NCBI GenBank assembly: GCA_029934755.1 | Contig: JAOZLQ010000132.1 | Location: 1 to 6,642 of the forward strand | Direction: 5' to 3' | Origin: Desulfuromusa sp. | Lineage (GTDB): Bacteria > Desulfobacterota > Desulfuromonadia > Desulfuromonadales > Geopsychrobacteraceae | DNA: 6,642 nt | In this document: piece after piece, positions 1-5,555 of the stretch | Layout: every line of letters begins with the position of its first letter | Position numbering within the stretch: the first letter of the stretch is position 1 | The notes under the pieces: generated by a model | The model's database searches: none | Seen by the model: only the letters and a program-made list of their open reading frames with translations | Told to the model about the DNA's origin: nothing | Program-made: the position numbers and the translations under genes

Positions 1-58
1 AGTTTTCGTTATCGAAGCTCATCCACCACCCACTTTTAGAGTTCAACGGTTCTTCCAT
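1..58 (-). CDS. Possible 5' end of a leftward gene, cut by the window edge
   Basis: Read on the minus strand, an ATG at 58-56 opens a frame that stays open to the window edge. It gives 19 residues beginning MEEPLNSKSGWWMSFDNEN. An in-frame TGA lies a few codons upstream, so the ATG is the natural start, but no convincing Shine-Dalgarno sequence precedes it. The layout, divergent from the transporter at 204 with a spacer of about 145 bases, is normal for a gene start. The fragment is too short to assign a family. It could be chance, because the plus strand is also open here in one frame up to 61. Confidence 0.3.
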   Translation of the reverse strand, partial: MEEPLNSKSGWWMSFDNEN

Positions 59-79
59 TAGAAACAAGGGTCAATTTGT

Positions 80-94
80 ACTCAGTTTCTGAGT
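80..94. repeat. Short perfect inverted repeat in the divergent spacer
   Basis: ACTCAG and CTGAGT (six bases each) flank a TTT centre, giving a 15-base hairpin-capable palindrome. It lies between the possible leftward start at 58 and the rightward promoter at 129-157, where an operator would be expected. No T-run follows, so it is not a terminator. The function is unknown and a chance occurrence is possible. Confidence 0.3.
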
Positions 95-104
95 CACCAG
101 CAGC

Positions 105-135
105 TAGTAAACCTATTATTTTTTTAGGTTGACTA
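105..135. repeat. Imperfect inverted repeat overlapping a -35 box (operator candidate)
   Basis: The arm TAGTAAACCTA (105-115) is complementary to TAGGTTGACTA (125-135) at ten of eleven positions; the mismatch is A109/G131. A nine-base T-rich centre separates the arms. The right arm contains TTGACT (129-134), the proposed -35 box of the first transporter. A protein bound to this repeat would compete with RNA polymerase, so a repressor site is a reasonable guess, but only the sequence symmetry is observed. Confidence 0.35.
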
Positions 136-157
136 AAGGGTTCAATATCTGTTTTAT
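129..157 (+). promoter_or_regulatory. Putative sigma70-type promoter for the first EamA transporter
   Basis: TTGACT at 129-134 matches the -35 consensus at five of six positions. TTTTAT at 152-157 matches the -10 consensus at four of six, with an ideal 17-base spacer. Transcription would begin near 164, giving a leader of about 40 bases to the ATG at 204. The -10 box is weak and the region is AT-rich, so this is a moderate call. Confidence 0.45.
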
Positions 158-203
158 TTCCCCCGAAATAACATGTTTTTGAAAACAACTGGAGTTATTA
201 CCT

Positions 204-1073
204 ATGATCTATCTTCTTGCCATCACAATCCTCTGGGCTTTCTCTTTCAGTCTGATAGGAGTTTATCTGGCAGGACAGGTAGACGCATATTTTTCCGTAC
301 TAACCCGGGTAGTATTAGCAACAATGGTTTTTCTTCCATTTATCCGTCGGGTTCCACTGTTGTTTGCCCTCAAACTGATGGCGCTGGGAGCCATCCAATT
401 GGGCTGCATGTATGTTTTCTATTACCAGTCTTTTCTGCTACTCAGTGTGCCAGAAGTCCTGATCTTTACGATTTTGACCCCGGTGTACGTGACCCTGATT
501 TTTGACTTGATGCAGGGGCACTTCAGCTCCAGATATCTGATCACTGCTCTGGTTGCCGTTCTAGGTGCTGCGATCATCCGTTACAGCTCAATTGGCAGCG
601 AGGTTTTTACCGGCTTTCTCGTCGTACAGGGGGCAAACATCTGCTTTGCCATCGGCCAGGTTGGATATAAGGTTCTTCTGCAACGGGAAAATATAAAATT
701 ACCACAGCGAGCCATTTTTGGTTATTTCTACCTGGGTGCTCTGGCTGTCACCATTGTCACCTGGTTTCTCTTTGGCAACCCTGCCAAACTCCCGACAACC
801 TCATTGCAGTGGGAAATCCTCCTTTATCTTGGGTTGATCGCTTCTGGTCTCGGGTATTTTTTCTGGAACAAAGGGGCAACAAAAGTGGATGCCGGAACTT
901 TAGCCATCATGAATAATGCCCTGGTTCCAGCAGGACTAATCGTCAACCTGCTGATTTGGAATCGCGATGCCAATCTGATCCGTCTCAGCATCGGTGGAGC
1001 GGTTCTACTCTTCTCGTTACTACTGCACGAATACTGGGGGAAGCGGCATAACTCTGAACTACAAACGAATTAG
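204..1073 (+). CDS. EamA/DMT-superfamily inner-membrane transporter
   Basis: This 289-residue protein is a drug/metabolite-superfamily permease made of two EamA repeats, roughly residues 2-127 and 138-277. About ten hydrophobic segments are visible (near 3-22, 32-48, 55-74, 83-102, 111-127, 138-158, 171-190, 204-223, 233-252 and 260-276), the usual topology and length. The end of the first repeat shows the familiar PEVLIFTILTPVYVTLIF stretch (83-100), and the second has NNALVPAG (237-244). The start at 204 is supported by GGAG at 191-194, nine bases upstream. DMT members export or import small metabolites such as amino acids or nucleotides by secondary transport; the substrate cannot be read from the sequence. 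A second EamA gene follows after 83 bases on the same strand with no clear terminator between, so co-transcription is possible. The two proteins are clearly different, so this is not a recent duplication. Confidence 0.9.
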   Translation: MIYLLAITILWAFSFSLIGVYLAGQVDAYFSVLTRVVLATMVFLPFIRRVPLLFALKLMALGAIQLGCMYVFYYQSFLLLSVPEVLIFTILTPVYVTLIFDLMQGHFSSRYLITALVAVLGAAIIRYSSIGSEVFTGFLVVQGANICFAIGQVGYKVLLQRENIKLPQRAIFGYFYLGALAVTIVTWFLFGNPAKLPTTSLQWEILLYLGLIASGLGYFFWNKGATKVDAGTLAIMNNALVPAGLIVNLLIWNRDANLIRLSIGGAVLLFSLLLHEYWGKRHNSELQTN

Positions 1074-1156
1074 GTCATTTTTCTCGATTCCATGAGTCAA
1101 GTTTCATGGCTAAATCTTCTCCCCAGTTTTTTCAGATAAGAGTATAGTGCCCGGCT

Positions 1157-2071
1157 ATGTCTAGCCAATCGACCATCACCATCTATCTAAAATTACTCAT
1201 GATGGCTCTGTTCTGGGGTGGAACCTTCATTGCGGGGCGACTGCTTGTGGGAGAGGTTCAACCCTTTGCCGCGGCATTTCTGCGCTTTGCTATCGCCTCA
1301 ATTATTCTTCTGTTTATCACCCTGCGCAATCATAAAAAGTTACCTCGCGTTCAGAAGGAACAATGGTTTCCACTGCTGTTGCTCGGATTAAGCGGTGTTT
1401 TCGCTTACAATGTTTTCTTCTTTCGCGGGTTGCAATTAATTGAAGCCGGTCGGGCAGCTGTCATTATTGCCAATAATCCGATTGTTATCGCAATTTTTGC
1501 CGCCATCCTCTTCGGTGAAAAGCTGACCCCGCTGAAAATCGTCGGAATTATTTTATCTGTATGCGGTGCGATTGTGGTTATTACCCAAGGTCATCCCACG
1601 ACAATCTTGCACAGCGGCATAGGAGAAGGTGAACTTTATATTTTTGGTTGTGTCGTCTGTTGGGTCACCTATTCGTTGGTGGGCCGCGCTGCCATGCAGA
1701 AGCTCTCACCGTTGATTGCAGTAACCTACTCAGCTCTTATTGGAGCCATACTGCTGTTTCCCGCAGCTTGCCTGGAAGGAATGGTTAGTCAAATTACAAA
1801 TTATTCCCTCAACGCATGGCTGAGTCTATTCTATCTGGGGCTGTGCGGAACAGTGCTCGGTTTCGTCTGGTATTACCAAGGAATTCAGCGAATTGGCTCA
1901 ACCCGCGCCGGGCAGTTTATCAATTTTGTCCCCATCTCCGCCATTCTTCTTTCAGCATGGCTCCTTGACGAAGCTTTAACTATGTCGCTTCTGAGTGGAG
2001 TTTTTCTGGTCAGCAGCGGCGTATATTTAACCAATCGTCGCTCAAAAACAACTCTACTTAAATCTGAATAA
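1157..2071 (+). CDS. EamA/DMT-superfamily inner-membrane transporter (second copy type)
   Basis: This 304-residue protein is another ten-helix DMT permease. Repeat one (about 10-145) ends with the classic sequence NNPIVIAIFAAILFGEKLTP (106-125) followed by a hydrophobic helix. Repeat two (about 158-293) contains YLGLCGTVLGFVWYYQGIQR (226-245), then FVPISAILLSAWLLDEAL and a last helix. A short basic and acidic tail (294-304) follows. This pattern is more typical of classical EamA/RhaT-like exporters than its upstream neighbour. The chosen ATG lacks a strong ribosome binding site (only AAGAG at 1138-1142) and sits in a small hairpin (1153-1166). Alternative ATGs at residues 15 and 16 would cut into the first helix and are less likely. 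Its 3' end faces a convergent VOC gene only 16 bases away. The transported substrate is unknown. Confidence 0.9.
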   Translation: MSSQSTITIYLKLLMMALFWGGTFIAGRLLVGEVQPFAAAFLRFAIASIILLFITLRNHKKLPRVQKEQWFPLLLLGLSGVFAYNVFFFRGLQLIEAGRAAVIIANNPIVIAIFAAILFGEKLTPLKIVGIILSVCGAIVVITQGHPTTILHSGIGEGELYIFGCVVCWVTYSLVGRAAMQKLSPLIAVTYSALIGAILLFPAACLEGMVSQITNYSLNAWLSLFYLGLCGTVLGFVWYYQGIQRIGSTRAGQFINFVPISAILLSAWLLDEALTMSLLSGVFLVSSGVYLTNRRSKTTLLKSE

Positions 2072-2087
2072 ATCCATATAGAAAACT

Positions 2088-2480
2088 TCACTTTTCTTCA
2101 TTTAACACCAGCAAATAACCATCCGGATCCTGTAACCAAAGTTCTCTGCGCTGGTGTTCACGGTCATCCAGTTCGTAAGCAATCGGCCAACCATAATGGT
2201 TTATCCTGGTATAAATATCATCAAGGTTATCGCAATTCACCTCCAGTTGCAGCCCCACACCAAGAGGAACTCGGGTCAAGTTTTGCAACAATACGGGGTG
2301 CTGTACTTCAATATCTTGCAGATGTTGGAAAACAATTTTCATGTTCCCTATAATTAAAAGTAAATAGCTGTTTTCAGCATGGGAATTATGGATATATTCT
2401 GGTGACAACAGCAAAATTTCACGGTAAAAACGTTCGGTTTTCTGCAGATCTGCAGCAGCCAAGGTCAAATTAAATGGCAT
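2088..2480 (-). CDS. VOC-superfamily (glyoxalase/bleomycin-resistance fold) protein
   Basis: This 130-residue protein has the paired beta-alpha-beta-beta-beta modules of the vicinal oxygen chelate fold. Module one begins FNLTLAAADLQKTERFYREIL (3-23); module two begins VGLQLEVNCDNLDDIYTRI (75-93) and ends with the hallmark LWLQDPDGYLLVLNE (114-128). The length is typical of single-domain VOC proteins. Aligned by eye to glyoxalase I, three metal-ligand positions appear substituted: N4 for the first His, G76 for the second His and V125 for the final Glu. Glyoxalase I activity is therefore unlikely, and a binding, resistance-type or other role is possible. It is transcribed leftward, divergent from folK and convergent with the transporter ending at 2071. 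A purine-rich AAGGGATG precedes the ATG as a weak ribosome binding site. The ligand or substrate is not predictable. Confidence 0.85.
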   Translation of the reverse strand: MPFNLTLAAADLQKTERFYREILLLSPEYIHNSHAENSYLLLIIGNMKIVFQHLQDIEVQHPVLLQNLTRVPLGVGLQLEVNCDNLDDIYTRINHYGWPIAYELDDREHQRRELWLQDPDGYLLVLNEEK

Positions 2481-2504
2481 TTTTTCATCCCTTAAAAAGT
2501 CAAA

Positions 2505-2534
2505 TTGATTTTCTTTTCAGGCTTATGTTCTAAT
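2505..2534 (+). promoter_or_regulatory. Putative promoter for the folK unit
   Basis: TTGATT at 2505-2510 and TCTAAT at 2529-2534 (five of six matches to the -10 consensus) are separated by 18 bases. Transcription would start near 2541, about 40 bases before the folK ATG. It lies in the 99-base divergent spacer between the VOC gene and folK, exactly where a promoter is needed. The -35 box is only a partial match. Confidence 0.4.
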
Positions 2535-2579
2535 GTCAACTTGATTCAGTGAGTAGCCTGACGGAAGCAGATCTAGATT

Positions 2580-3092
2580 ATGACAGAGCAGAATAGGAGT
2601 CGAGCTTTTCTCGGTTTTGGTGGCAACTTGGGAAACCCACTGAATAGTTTCCAACACGCCAGACAGCAGTTGGCAGAACATCCACAGATCACGCTAATAG
2701 CCAGTTCTCCGCTCTACCGAACTCCTCCTGTTGGGGGGCCTACTGGGCAGCCCAATTTTCTGAATGGTGCGGTTGAAATTCAAACTGGATTATTGCCGCT
2801 TGACCTGCTACAACTCTGCCGCCAGATAGAAGATGGGGCTGGAAGAGTTCGAGATCTACACTGGGGGCCACGAACTCTCGATATCGATCTACTGCTAGTT
2901 GATAATCTGGTTATGGATGTTCCCCTTTTGACCCTACCACATCCACGTTTACATCAGCGTCATTTTGTCCTGCTCCCGCTGAATGATCTGGCACCACAAC
3001 TGAAACACCCGATTTTAAATGAAACGATCAGCAATTTACTGCAAGTCTTGCCAAAAACTGACAGTATTACTCAATTGAACGAAATATGGTAA
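2580..3092 (+). CDS. folK: 2-amino-4-hydroxy-6-hydroxymethyldihydropteridine pyrophosphokinase (HPPK)
   Basis: FolK transfers pyrophosphate from ATP to 6-hydroxymethyl-7,8-dihydropterin, the step before dihydropteroate synthase in cytoplasmic folate synthesis. The 170 residues are slightly longer than the E. coli enzyme (about 159). The N-terminal pterin-site loop reads LGFGGNLGNP (11-20), with Gly where Ser is usual in the LGSNLG motif. Next come YRTPPVGGPTGQPNFLNGAV (46-65) and the HPPK signature HWGPRTLDIDLL (94-105), including the Arg98 and the two magnesium-binding aspartates D101 and D103. The terminal block HPRLHQRHFVLLPLNDLAP (121-139) is typical. The first ATG is the only sensible start; the nearest purine-rich stretch, GGAAG at 2563-2567, is rather far (12 bases) away. 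The next gene starts four bases after the stop, implying translational coupling. No other folate genes are in the window. Confidence 0.96.
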   Translation: MTEQNRSRAFLGFGGNLGNPLNSFQHARQQLAEHPQITLIASSPLYRTPPVGGPTGQPNFLNGAVEIQTGLLPLDLLQLCRQIEDGAGRVRDLHWGPRTLDIDLLLVDNLVMDVPLLTLPHPRLHQRHFVLLPLNDLAPQLKHPILNETISNLLQVLPKTDSITQLNEIW

Positions 3093-3096
3093 CCCG

Positions 3097-3345
3097 ATGA
3101 TTAAATTAATTTTGCTGGTTTTGTGTGGCTTTATCTTCTATTCGATGATTTCTGGCTTACTGCGTCCGGGAAAACCCCGCCGACCACAAAACCGGAGTAA
3201 AGAAGGGGAAACAATGGTTGAAGATCCACAGTGTGGAACCTACCTTCCTCTAAGTGACGCAATTAAAGCAAATATCAATGGTAAACAGCACTATTTCTGC
3301 TCCAAAAAATGCTTAAAAGAATACAAGAAAGCCCAAGAAAAATAA
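3097..3345 (+). CDS. Small membrane-anchored YHS/TRASH-like (PP0621-type) cysteine protein
   Basis: This 82-residue protein has an N-terminal hydrophobic segment (about 3-22), a basic proline-rich linker (RPGKPRRPQNR, 23-33) that should stay in the cytoplasm, and a C-terminal metal-binding-like module. The module reads MVEDPQCGTYLP (40-51), then NGKQHYFCSKKCLKEYKK (61-78). Cys46, Cys68 and Cys72 form the CxxxC plus distal Cys pattern of YHS/TRASH-type domains, probably binding zinc or another metal. Proteins of this architecture are, to my knowledge, annotated as PP0621-family or YHS-domain proteins and have no established function. The start lies four bases after folK's stop, without a strong ribosome binding site, so it is probably translated by coupling. 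The transaldolase gene follows 29 bases later, making it the middle of a likely three-gene operon. Confidence 0.8.
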   Translation: MIKLILLVLCGFIFYSMISGLLRPGKPRRPQNRSKEGETMVEDPQCGTYLPLSDAIKANINGKQHYFCSKKCLKEYKKAQEK

Positions 3346-3374
3346 TCGATTCGCAATAAGGAGATTTTTTTTAG

Positions 3375-4016
3375 ATGAAGTTTTTTATCGACACAGCAGA
3401 AGTGACTGAAATCCGCGCAGCCCACGACTTGGGGTTGGTTGACGGAGTAACAACAAACCCTTCACTGATCGCTAAAAGTGGTCGTGATTTTAAAGAAGTT
3501 ATCAAAGAGATTACCGACATTGTTGATGGCCCTATTTCCGCTGAAGTTATTGCCCTGGATGCTGAAGGGATGCTTAAAGAGGGACGTGAGTTGGTCAAAA
3601 TTCACAAGAATATTGTCATCAAGGTGCCAATGACAACTGAAGGGCTGAAAGCGACCAAGCAATTCAGTGCCGAAGGAATCAAAACCAATGTCACCCTGAT
3701 TTTCTCTTCTCTACAGGCTCTTCTAGCTGCTAAAGCTGGGGCAACCTATGTTTCACCATTTGTTGGCCGCCTTGATGATATCAGTCATGAAGGGATGGAA
3801 GGGGTCGAGCAAATCCGTACCATCTATGATAACTATGGATATACCACTGAAATTATTGTCGCCTCAGTCCGTTCACCAATGCATGTTCTTAATGCCGGTC
3901 TAATTGGTGCCGACATCTGTACAATCCCCTATGGGGTCATGACCCAACTGGCAAAACACCCGCTGACAGACATTGGCATCGAAAAATTTCTTGCTGATTG
4001 GGAAAAAACAAAATAA
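3375..4016 (+). CDS. tal: Transaldolase of the small TalC/FSA family
   Basis: This class I aldolase-type TIM barrel moves a dihydroxyacetone unit between sugar phosphates in the non-oxidative pentose phosphate pathway. It has 213 residues, the normal size of the short TalC/FSA subfamily, versus about 315 for TalB. Visible motifs are the start MKFFIDTAEVTEI, signature one GVTTNPSLI (24-32) and the Schiff-base lysine K83 in IVIKVPMT (80-87). These are followed by TNVTLIFS (104-111) and YVSPFVGRLDDI (125-136). Position F129 is Tyr in E. coli fructose-6-phosphate aldolase (YVAPYV) and Phe in true transaldolases, so transaldolase rather than FSA activity is predicted. AAGGAG at 3358-3363, eleven bases before the ATG, supports the start. 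It is the last gene of the folK unit and is followed by a strong terminator at 4044-4078. Confidence 0.95.
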   Translation: MKFFIDTAEVTEIRAAHDLGLVDGVTTNPSLIAKSGRDFKEVIKEITDIVDGPISAEVIALDAEGMLKEGRELVKIHKNIVIKVPMTTEGLKATKQFSAEGIKTNVTLIFSSLQALLAAKAGATYVSPFVGRLDDISHEGMEGVEQIRTIYDNYGYTTEIIVASVRSPMHVLNAGLIGADICTIPYGVMTQLAKHPLTDIGIEKFLADWEKTK

Positions 4017-4043
4017 AACCATAGTTCAATATTGCTATCACCT

Positions 4044-4078
4044 AACCGGCTGGGACACTAGGTTCCAGCCGGTTTTTT
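4044..4078 (+). terminator. Intrinsic terminator after the transaldolase gene
   Basis: AACCGGCTGG (4044-4053) pairs perfectly with CCAGCCGGTT (4065-4074), and the stem may extend two pairs inward. The T-run at 4073-4078 follows directly. This GC-rich stem plus U-tract is a textbook Rho-independent terminator and separates the folK-tal unit from sucCD. Confidence 0.92.
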
Positions 4079-4112
4079 ATTGTTTAAATCCAAACAATCT
4101 CCCCTATCGTTA

Positions 4113-4137
4113 ATTCTACAACAATGTTATGTAGAAT
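4113..4137. repeat. 8+8 bp palindrome upstream of the sucC promoter (regulator-site candidate)
   Basis: ATTCTACA (4113-4120) and TGTAGAAT (4130-4137) are perfect inverted arms around a nine-base centre, so the arm centres lie 17 bases apart. The repeat ends 26 bases before the -35 box at 4164. This geometry suits a dimeric regulator acting upstream of the promoter, for example as an activator. There is no T-run or GC-rich stem, which argues against a terminator. No known regulator's consensus is recognised with confidence. Confidence 0.45.
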
Positions 4138-4163
4138 ACTTGAAACAAAATCGGTCAGACCAC

Positions 4164-4192
4164 TTGACAACCTGCCAAAGAGTCGGTATACG
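4164..4192 (+). promoter_or_regulatory. Sigma70-type promoter for sucCD
   Basis: A perfect -35 hexamer TTGACA (4164-4169) is followed after exactly 17 bases by TATACG (4187-4192), which matches the -10 consensus in its first three positions and A5-equivalent only partly. The expected start point is near 4199, leaving a leader of about 78 bases before the sucC ATG at 4277. The location just downstream of a terminator and a palindrome supports it as the main promoter of the operon. Confidence 0.65.
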
Positions 4193-4267
4193 GTTAAAAG
4201 CTATTTATATATCTTTTTTCTGGGATTCATAAAAATAAGGAATTCCATCTCTTTTTCTAACCTATGT

Positions 4268-4272
4268 GAGGA
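4268..4272 (+). promoter_or_regulatory. Ribosome binding site fixing the sucC start
   Basis: GAGGA ends four bases before the ATG at 4277. The frame is open further upstream to an ATG at 4124, but that extension of 51 codons would overlap the palindrome and the promoter, has no ribosome binding site, and does not resemble SucC. The start at 4277 gives MNIHEYQAK, the conserved family N-terminus. Confidence 0.8.
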
Positions 4273-4276
4273 TACG

Positions 4277-5440
4277 ATGAATATTCACGAGTATCAGGCT
4301 AAGGCGATTCTGCGCAAATTCGGAGTTCCGGTTCCGGACGGTCACGTGGTCTACAACAGTAACTCGGCACGCGATTGGGCAAAACGTCTAGGCGACGGTC
4401 CCTGGGCAGTCAAAGCTCAGATCCATGCTGGTGGCCGCGGCAAAGGTGGCGGTGTCAAAATTGCCAAGACTGCCGATGAAGTCAAGCAGTATGCCAGAGA
4501 TATGTTTGGCATGACCTTGGTGACCCATCAGACCGGTCCCGAAGGTAAAATTGTCAAGCGGGTTCTGGTTGAAGAAGGAAGCAACATTGCTGACGAATTC
4601 TATATCTCCTTCCTGGTTGACCGAGCAACTGACAAAGTCACCCTGATGGCTTCTGCCGAAGGTGGTGTAAATATCGAGGAAGTTGCCGAAAAAACACCAG
4701 AAAAACTGTTCTTTGAAGCTGTTGATCCAGTCGTTGGTCTGACTGCCTTCCAAGCCCGTAAAGTTGCTTTCAAAATGGGTTTCGGCGTACCTCAGGTCAA
4801 ACAAGCAGTTCCTTTGTTGATGAATATCTACAAGGCATTTGTCGAGTCCGACTGTTCATTACTCGAAATCAATCCATTGATCCAGACCGCCGCAGGCGAT
4901 CTGATCTGCCTGGATGCAAAACTCAACTTTGACGACAATGCCCTGTTCCGTCATCACGCTATCCGCGATCTCCGCGACTACGATGAAGAAGATGCGATGG
5001 AAATTGAAGCGGGTCAATATGACCTCTCTTACATTGCTCTTGACGGCAATATCGGCTGCATGGTCAATGGTGCTGGTCTCGCTATGGCGACCATGGACAT
5101 CATCCAACTTTATGGTTCTTCTCCAGCTAACTTCCTTGATGTTGGCGGCAGTGCAACCATTGAGCGGGTCACCGAAGCTTTTAAAATCATCCTTTCCGAC
5201 AAAAAAGTGGAAGGAATCCTGGTCAACATCTTTGGCGGCATTATGAAGTGTGATGTTATCGCAACAGGTGTAGTTGAAGCCGCCAAGCAAGTTGGAATCA
5301 AGATTCCTCTGGTTGTGCGTCTCGAAGGAACCAACGTCGAACTCGGCAAAGAGATTCTTGCCAAGTCGGGACTTGATATTGTCAGCGCCGACGGCATGGC
5401 CGATGCTGCTGAGAAGATCGTCAAAGCCGTCAACGGTTGA
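4277..5440 (+). CDS. sucC: Succinyl-CoA synthetase (ADP-forming), beta subunit
   Basis: SucC is the nucleotide- and succinate-binding subunit of the cytoplasmic TCA-cycle enzyme that converts succinyl-CoA, ADP (or GDP) and phosphate into succinate, CoA and ATP (or GTP). It has 387 residues, against 388 in E. coli. The ATP-grasp domain covers about 1-230: MNIHEYQAK at the start, K46, AQIHAGGRGKGGGVK (47-61), E99 in VLVEE, and the magnesium ligands N199 (LEINP) and D213 (LDAK). The C-terminal ligase domain has the family signature around GNIGCMVNGAGLAMATMDI (257-275), LDVGGSA (287-293) and the NIFGGIMKCD loop (317-326) that contacts the alpha-subunit active site. No key residue is missing. Its own promoter lies at 4164-4192. 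Unusually, sucD is 158 bases downstream, beyond a long hairpin element, rather than nearly adjacent. Confidence 0.98.
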   Translation: MNIHEYQAKAILRKFGVPVPDGHVVYNSNSARDWAKRLGDGPWAVKAQIHAGGRGKGGGVKIAKTADEVKQYARDMFGMTLVTHQTGPEGKIVKRVLVEEGSNIADEFYISFLVDRATDKVTLMASAEGGVNIEEVAEKTPEKLFFEAVDPVVGLTAFQARKVAFKMGFGVPQVKQAVPLLMNIYKAFVESDCSLLEINPLIQTAAGDLICLDAKLNFDDNALFRHHAIRDLRDYDEEDAMEIEAGQYDLSYIALDGNIGCMVNGAGLAMATMDIIQLYGSSPANFLDVGGSATIERVTEAFKIILSDKKVEGILVNIFGGIMKCDVIATGVVEAAKQVGIKIPLVVRLEGTNVELGKEILAKSGLDIVSADGMADAAEKIVKAVNG

Positions 5441-5447
5441 TAGCGTC

Positions 5448-5555
5448 GCAAAAAATTCGCCCTGCGGCGTTGCGGTATTTTTTCAAGATCTCGACATACT
5501 CATGTATGTCTTCGCCCTCGAAAAAACACTGCGCCTTACAGGACAAAATTTTTGC
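5448..5555. repeat. Long imperfect hairpin element between sucC and sucD (REP/BIME-like dispersed repeat candidate)
   Basis: The outer arms, about 5448-5484 and 5520-5555, are complementary over most of their length. GCAAAAA (5448-5454) pairs with TTTTTGC (5549-5555), CCTG (5461-5464) with CAGG (5539-5542), GGCG (5466-5469) with CGCC (5532-5535) and TTTTTTC (5478-5484) with GAAAAAA (5520-5526). Small mismatches and bulges lie between these blocks. The centre contains a second perfect hairpin, GACATAC (5493-5499), loop TCAT, GTATGTC (5504-5510). The layout resembles intergenic inverted repeats I recall being dispersed in Desulfuromonadales-type genomes; that memory is not verified here. It starts eight bases after the sucC stop and has no sensible ORF. 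A role in mRNA processing, stability or partial attenuation between the two genes is plausible but inferred. Confidence 0.75.

Noticed and set aside
36..188. A minus-strand frame of about 50 codons across the first spacer, ending at 36-38
   Set aside because: It has no ATG, only a TTG at 188 with no ribosome binding site. It overlaps the other candidate start at 58 in a different frame and covers the transporter promoter. An open frame this short is common by chance in AT-rich DNA, although its residue composition looks protein-like.
1090..1109. Inverted repeat CCATGA/TCATGG between the two transporters as a terminator
   Set aside because: The stem is only six pairs with an eight-base loop and no T-run follows, so it is not a credible terminator. 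An operator role has no support.
1143..1148. TATAGT as a -10 box for the second transporter
   Set aside because: No -35-like hexamer is found 16-18 bases upstream, and it lies only nine bases before the start codon.
2072..2097. AGAAAA/TTTTCT hairpin in the convergent transporter-VOC gap as a bidirectional terminator
   Set aside because: The stem is almost all A-T, only six pairs long, and lies partly inside the VOC coding sequence.
2534..2539. Perfect TTGACA on the minus strand as the -35 box of the VOC gene
   Set aside because: No -10-like hexamer lies 15-19 bases downstream on that strand, so no complete promoter can be claimed.
4124..4276. N-terminal extension of SucC from the ATG at 4124
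   Set aside because: It overlaps the palindrome and the promoter, has no ribosome binding site and no resemblance to SucC. The family N-terminus begins at 4277.
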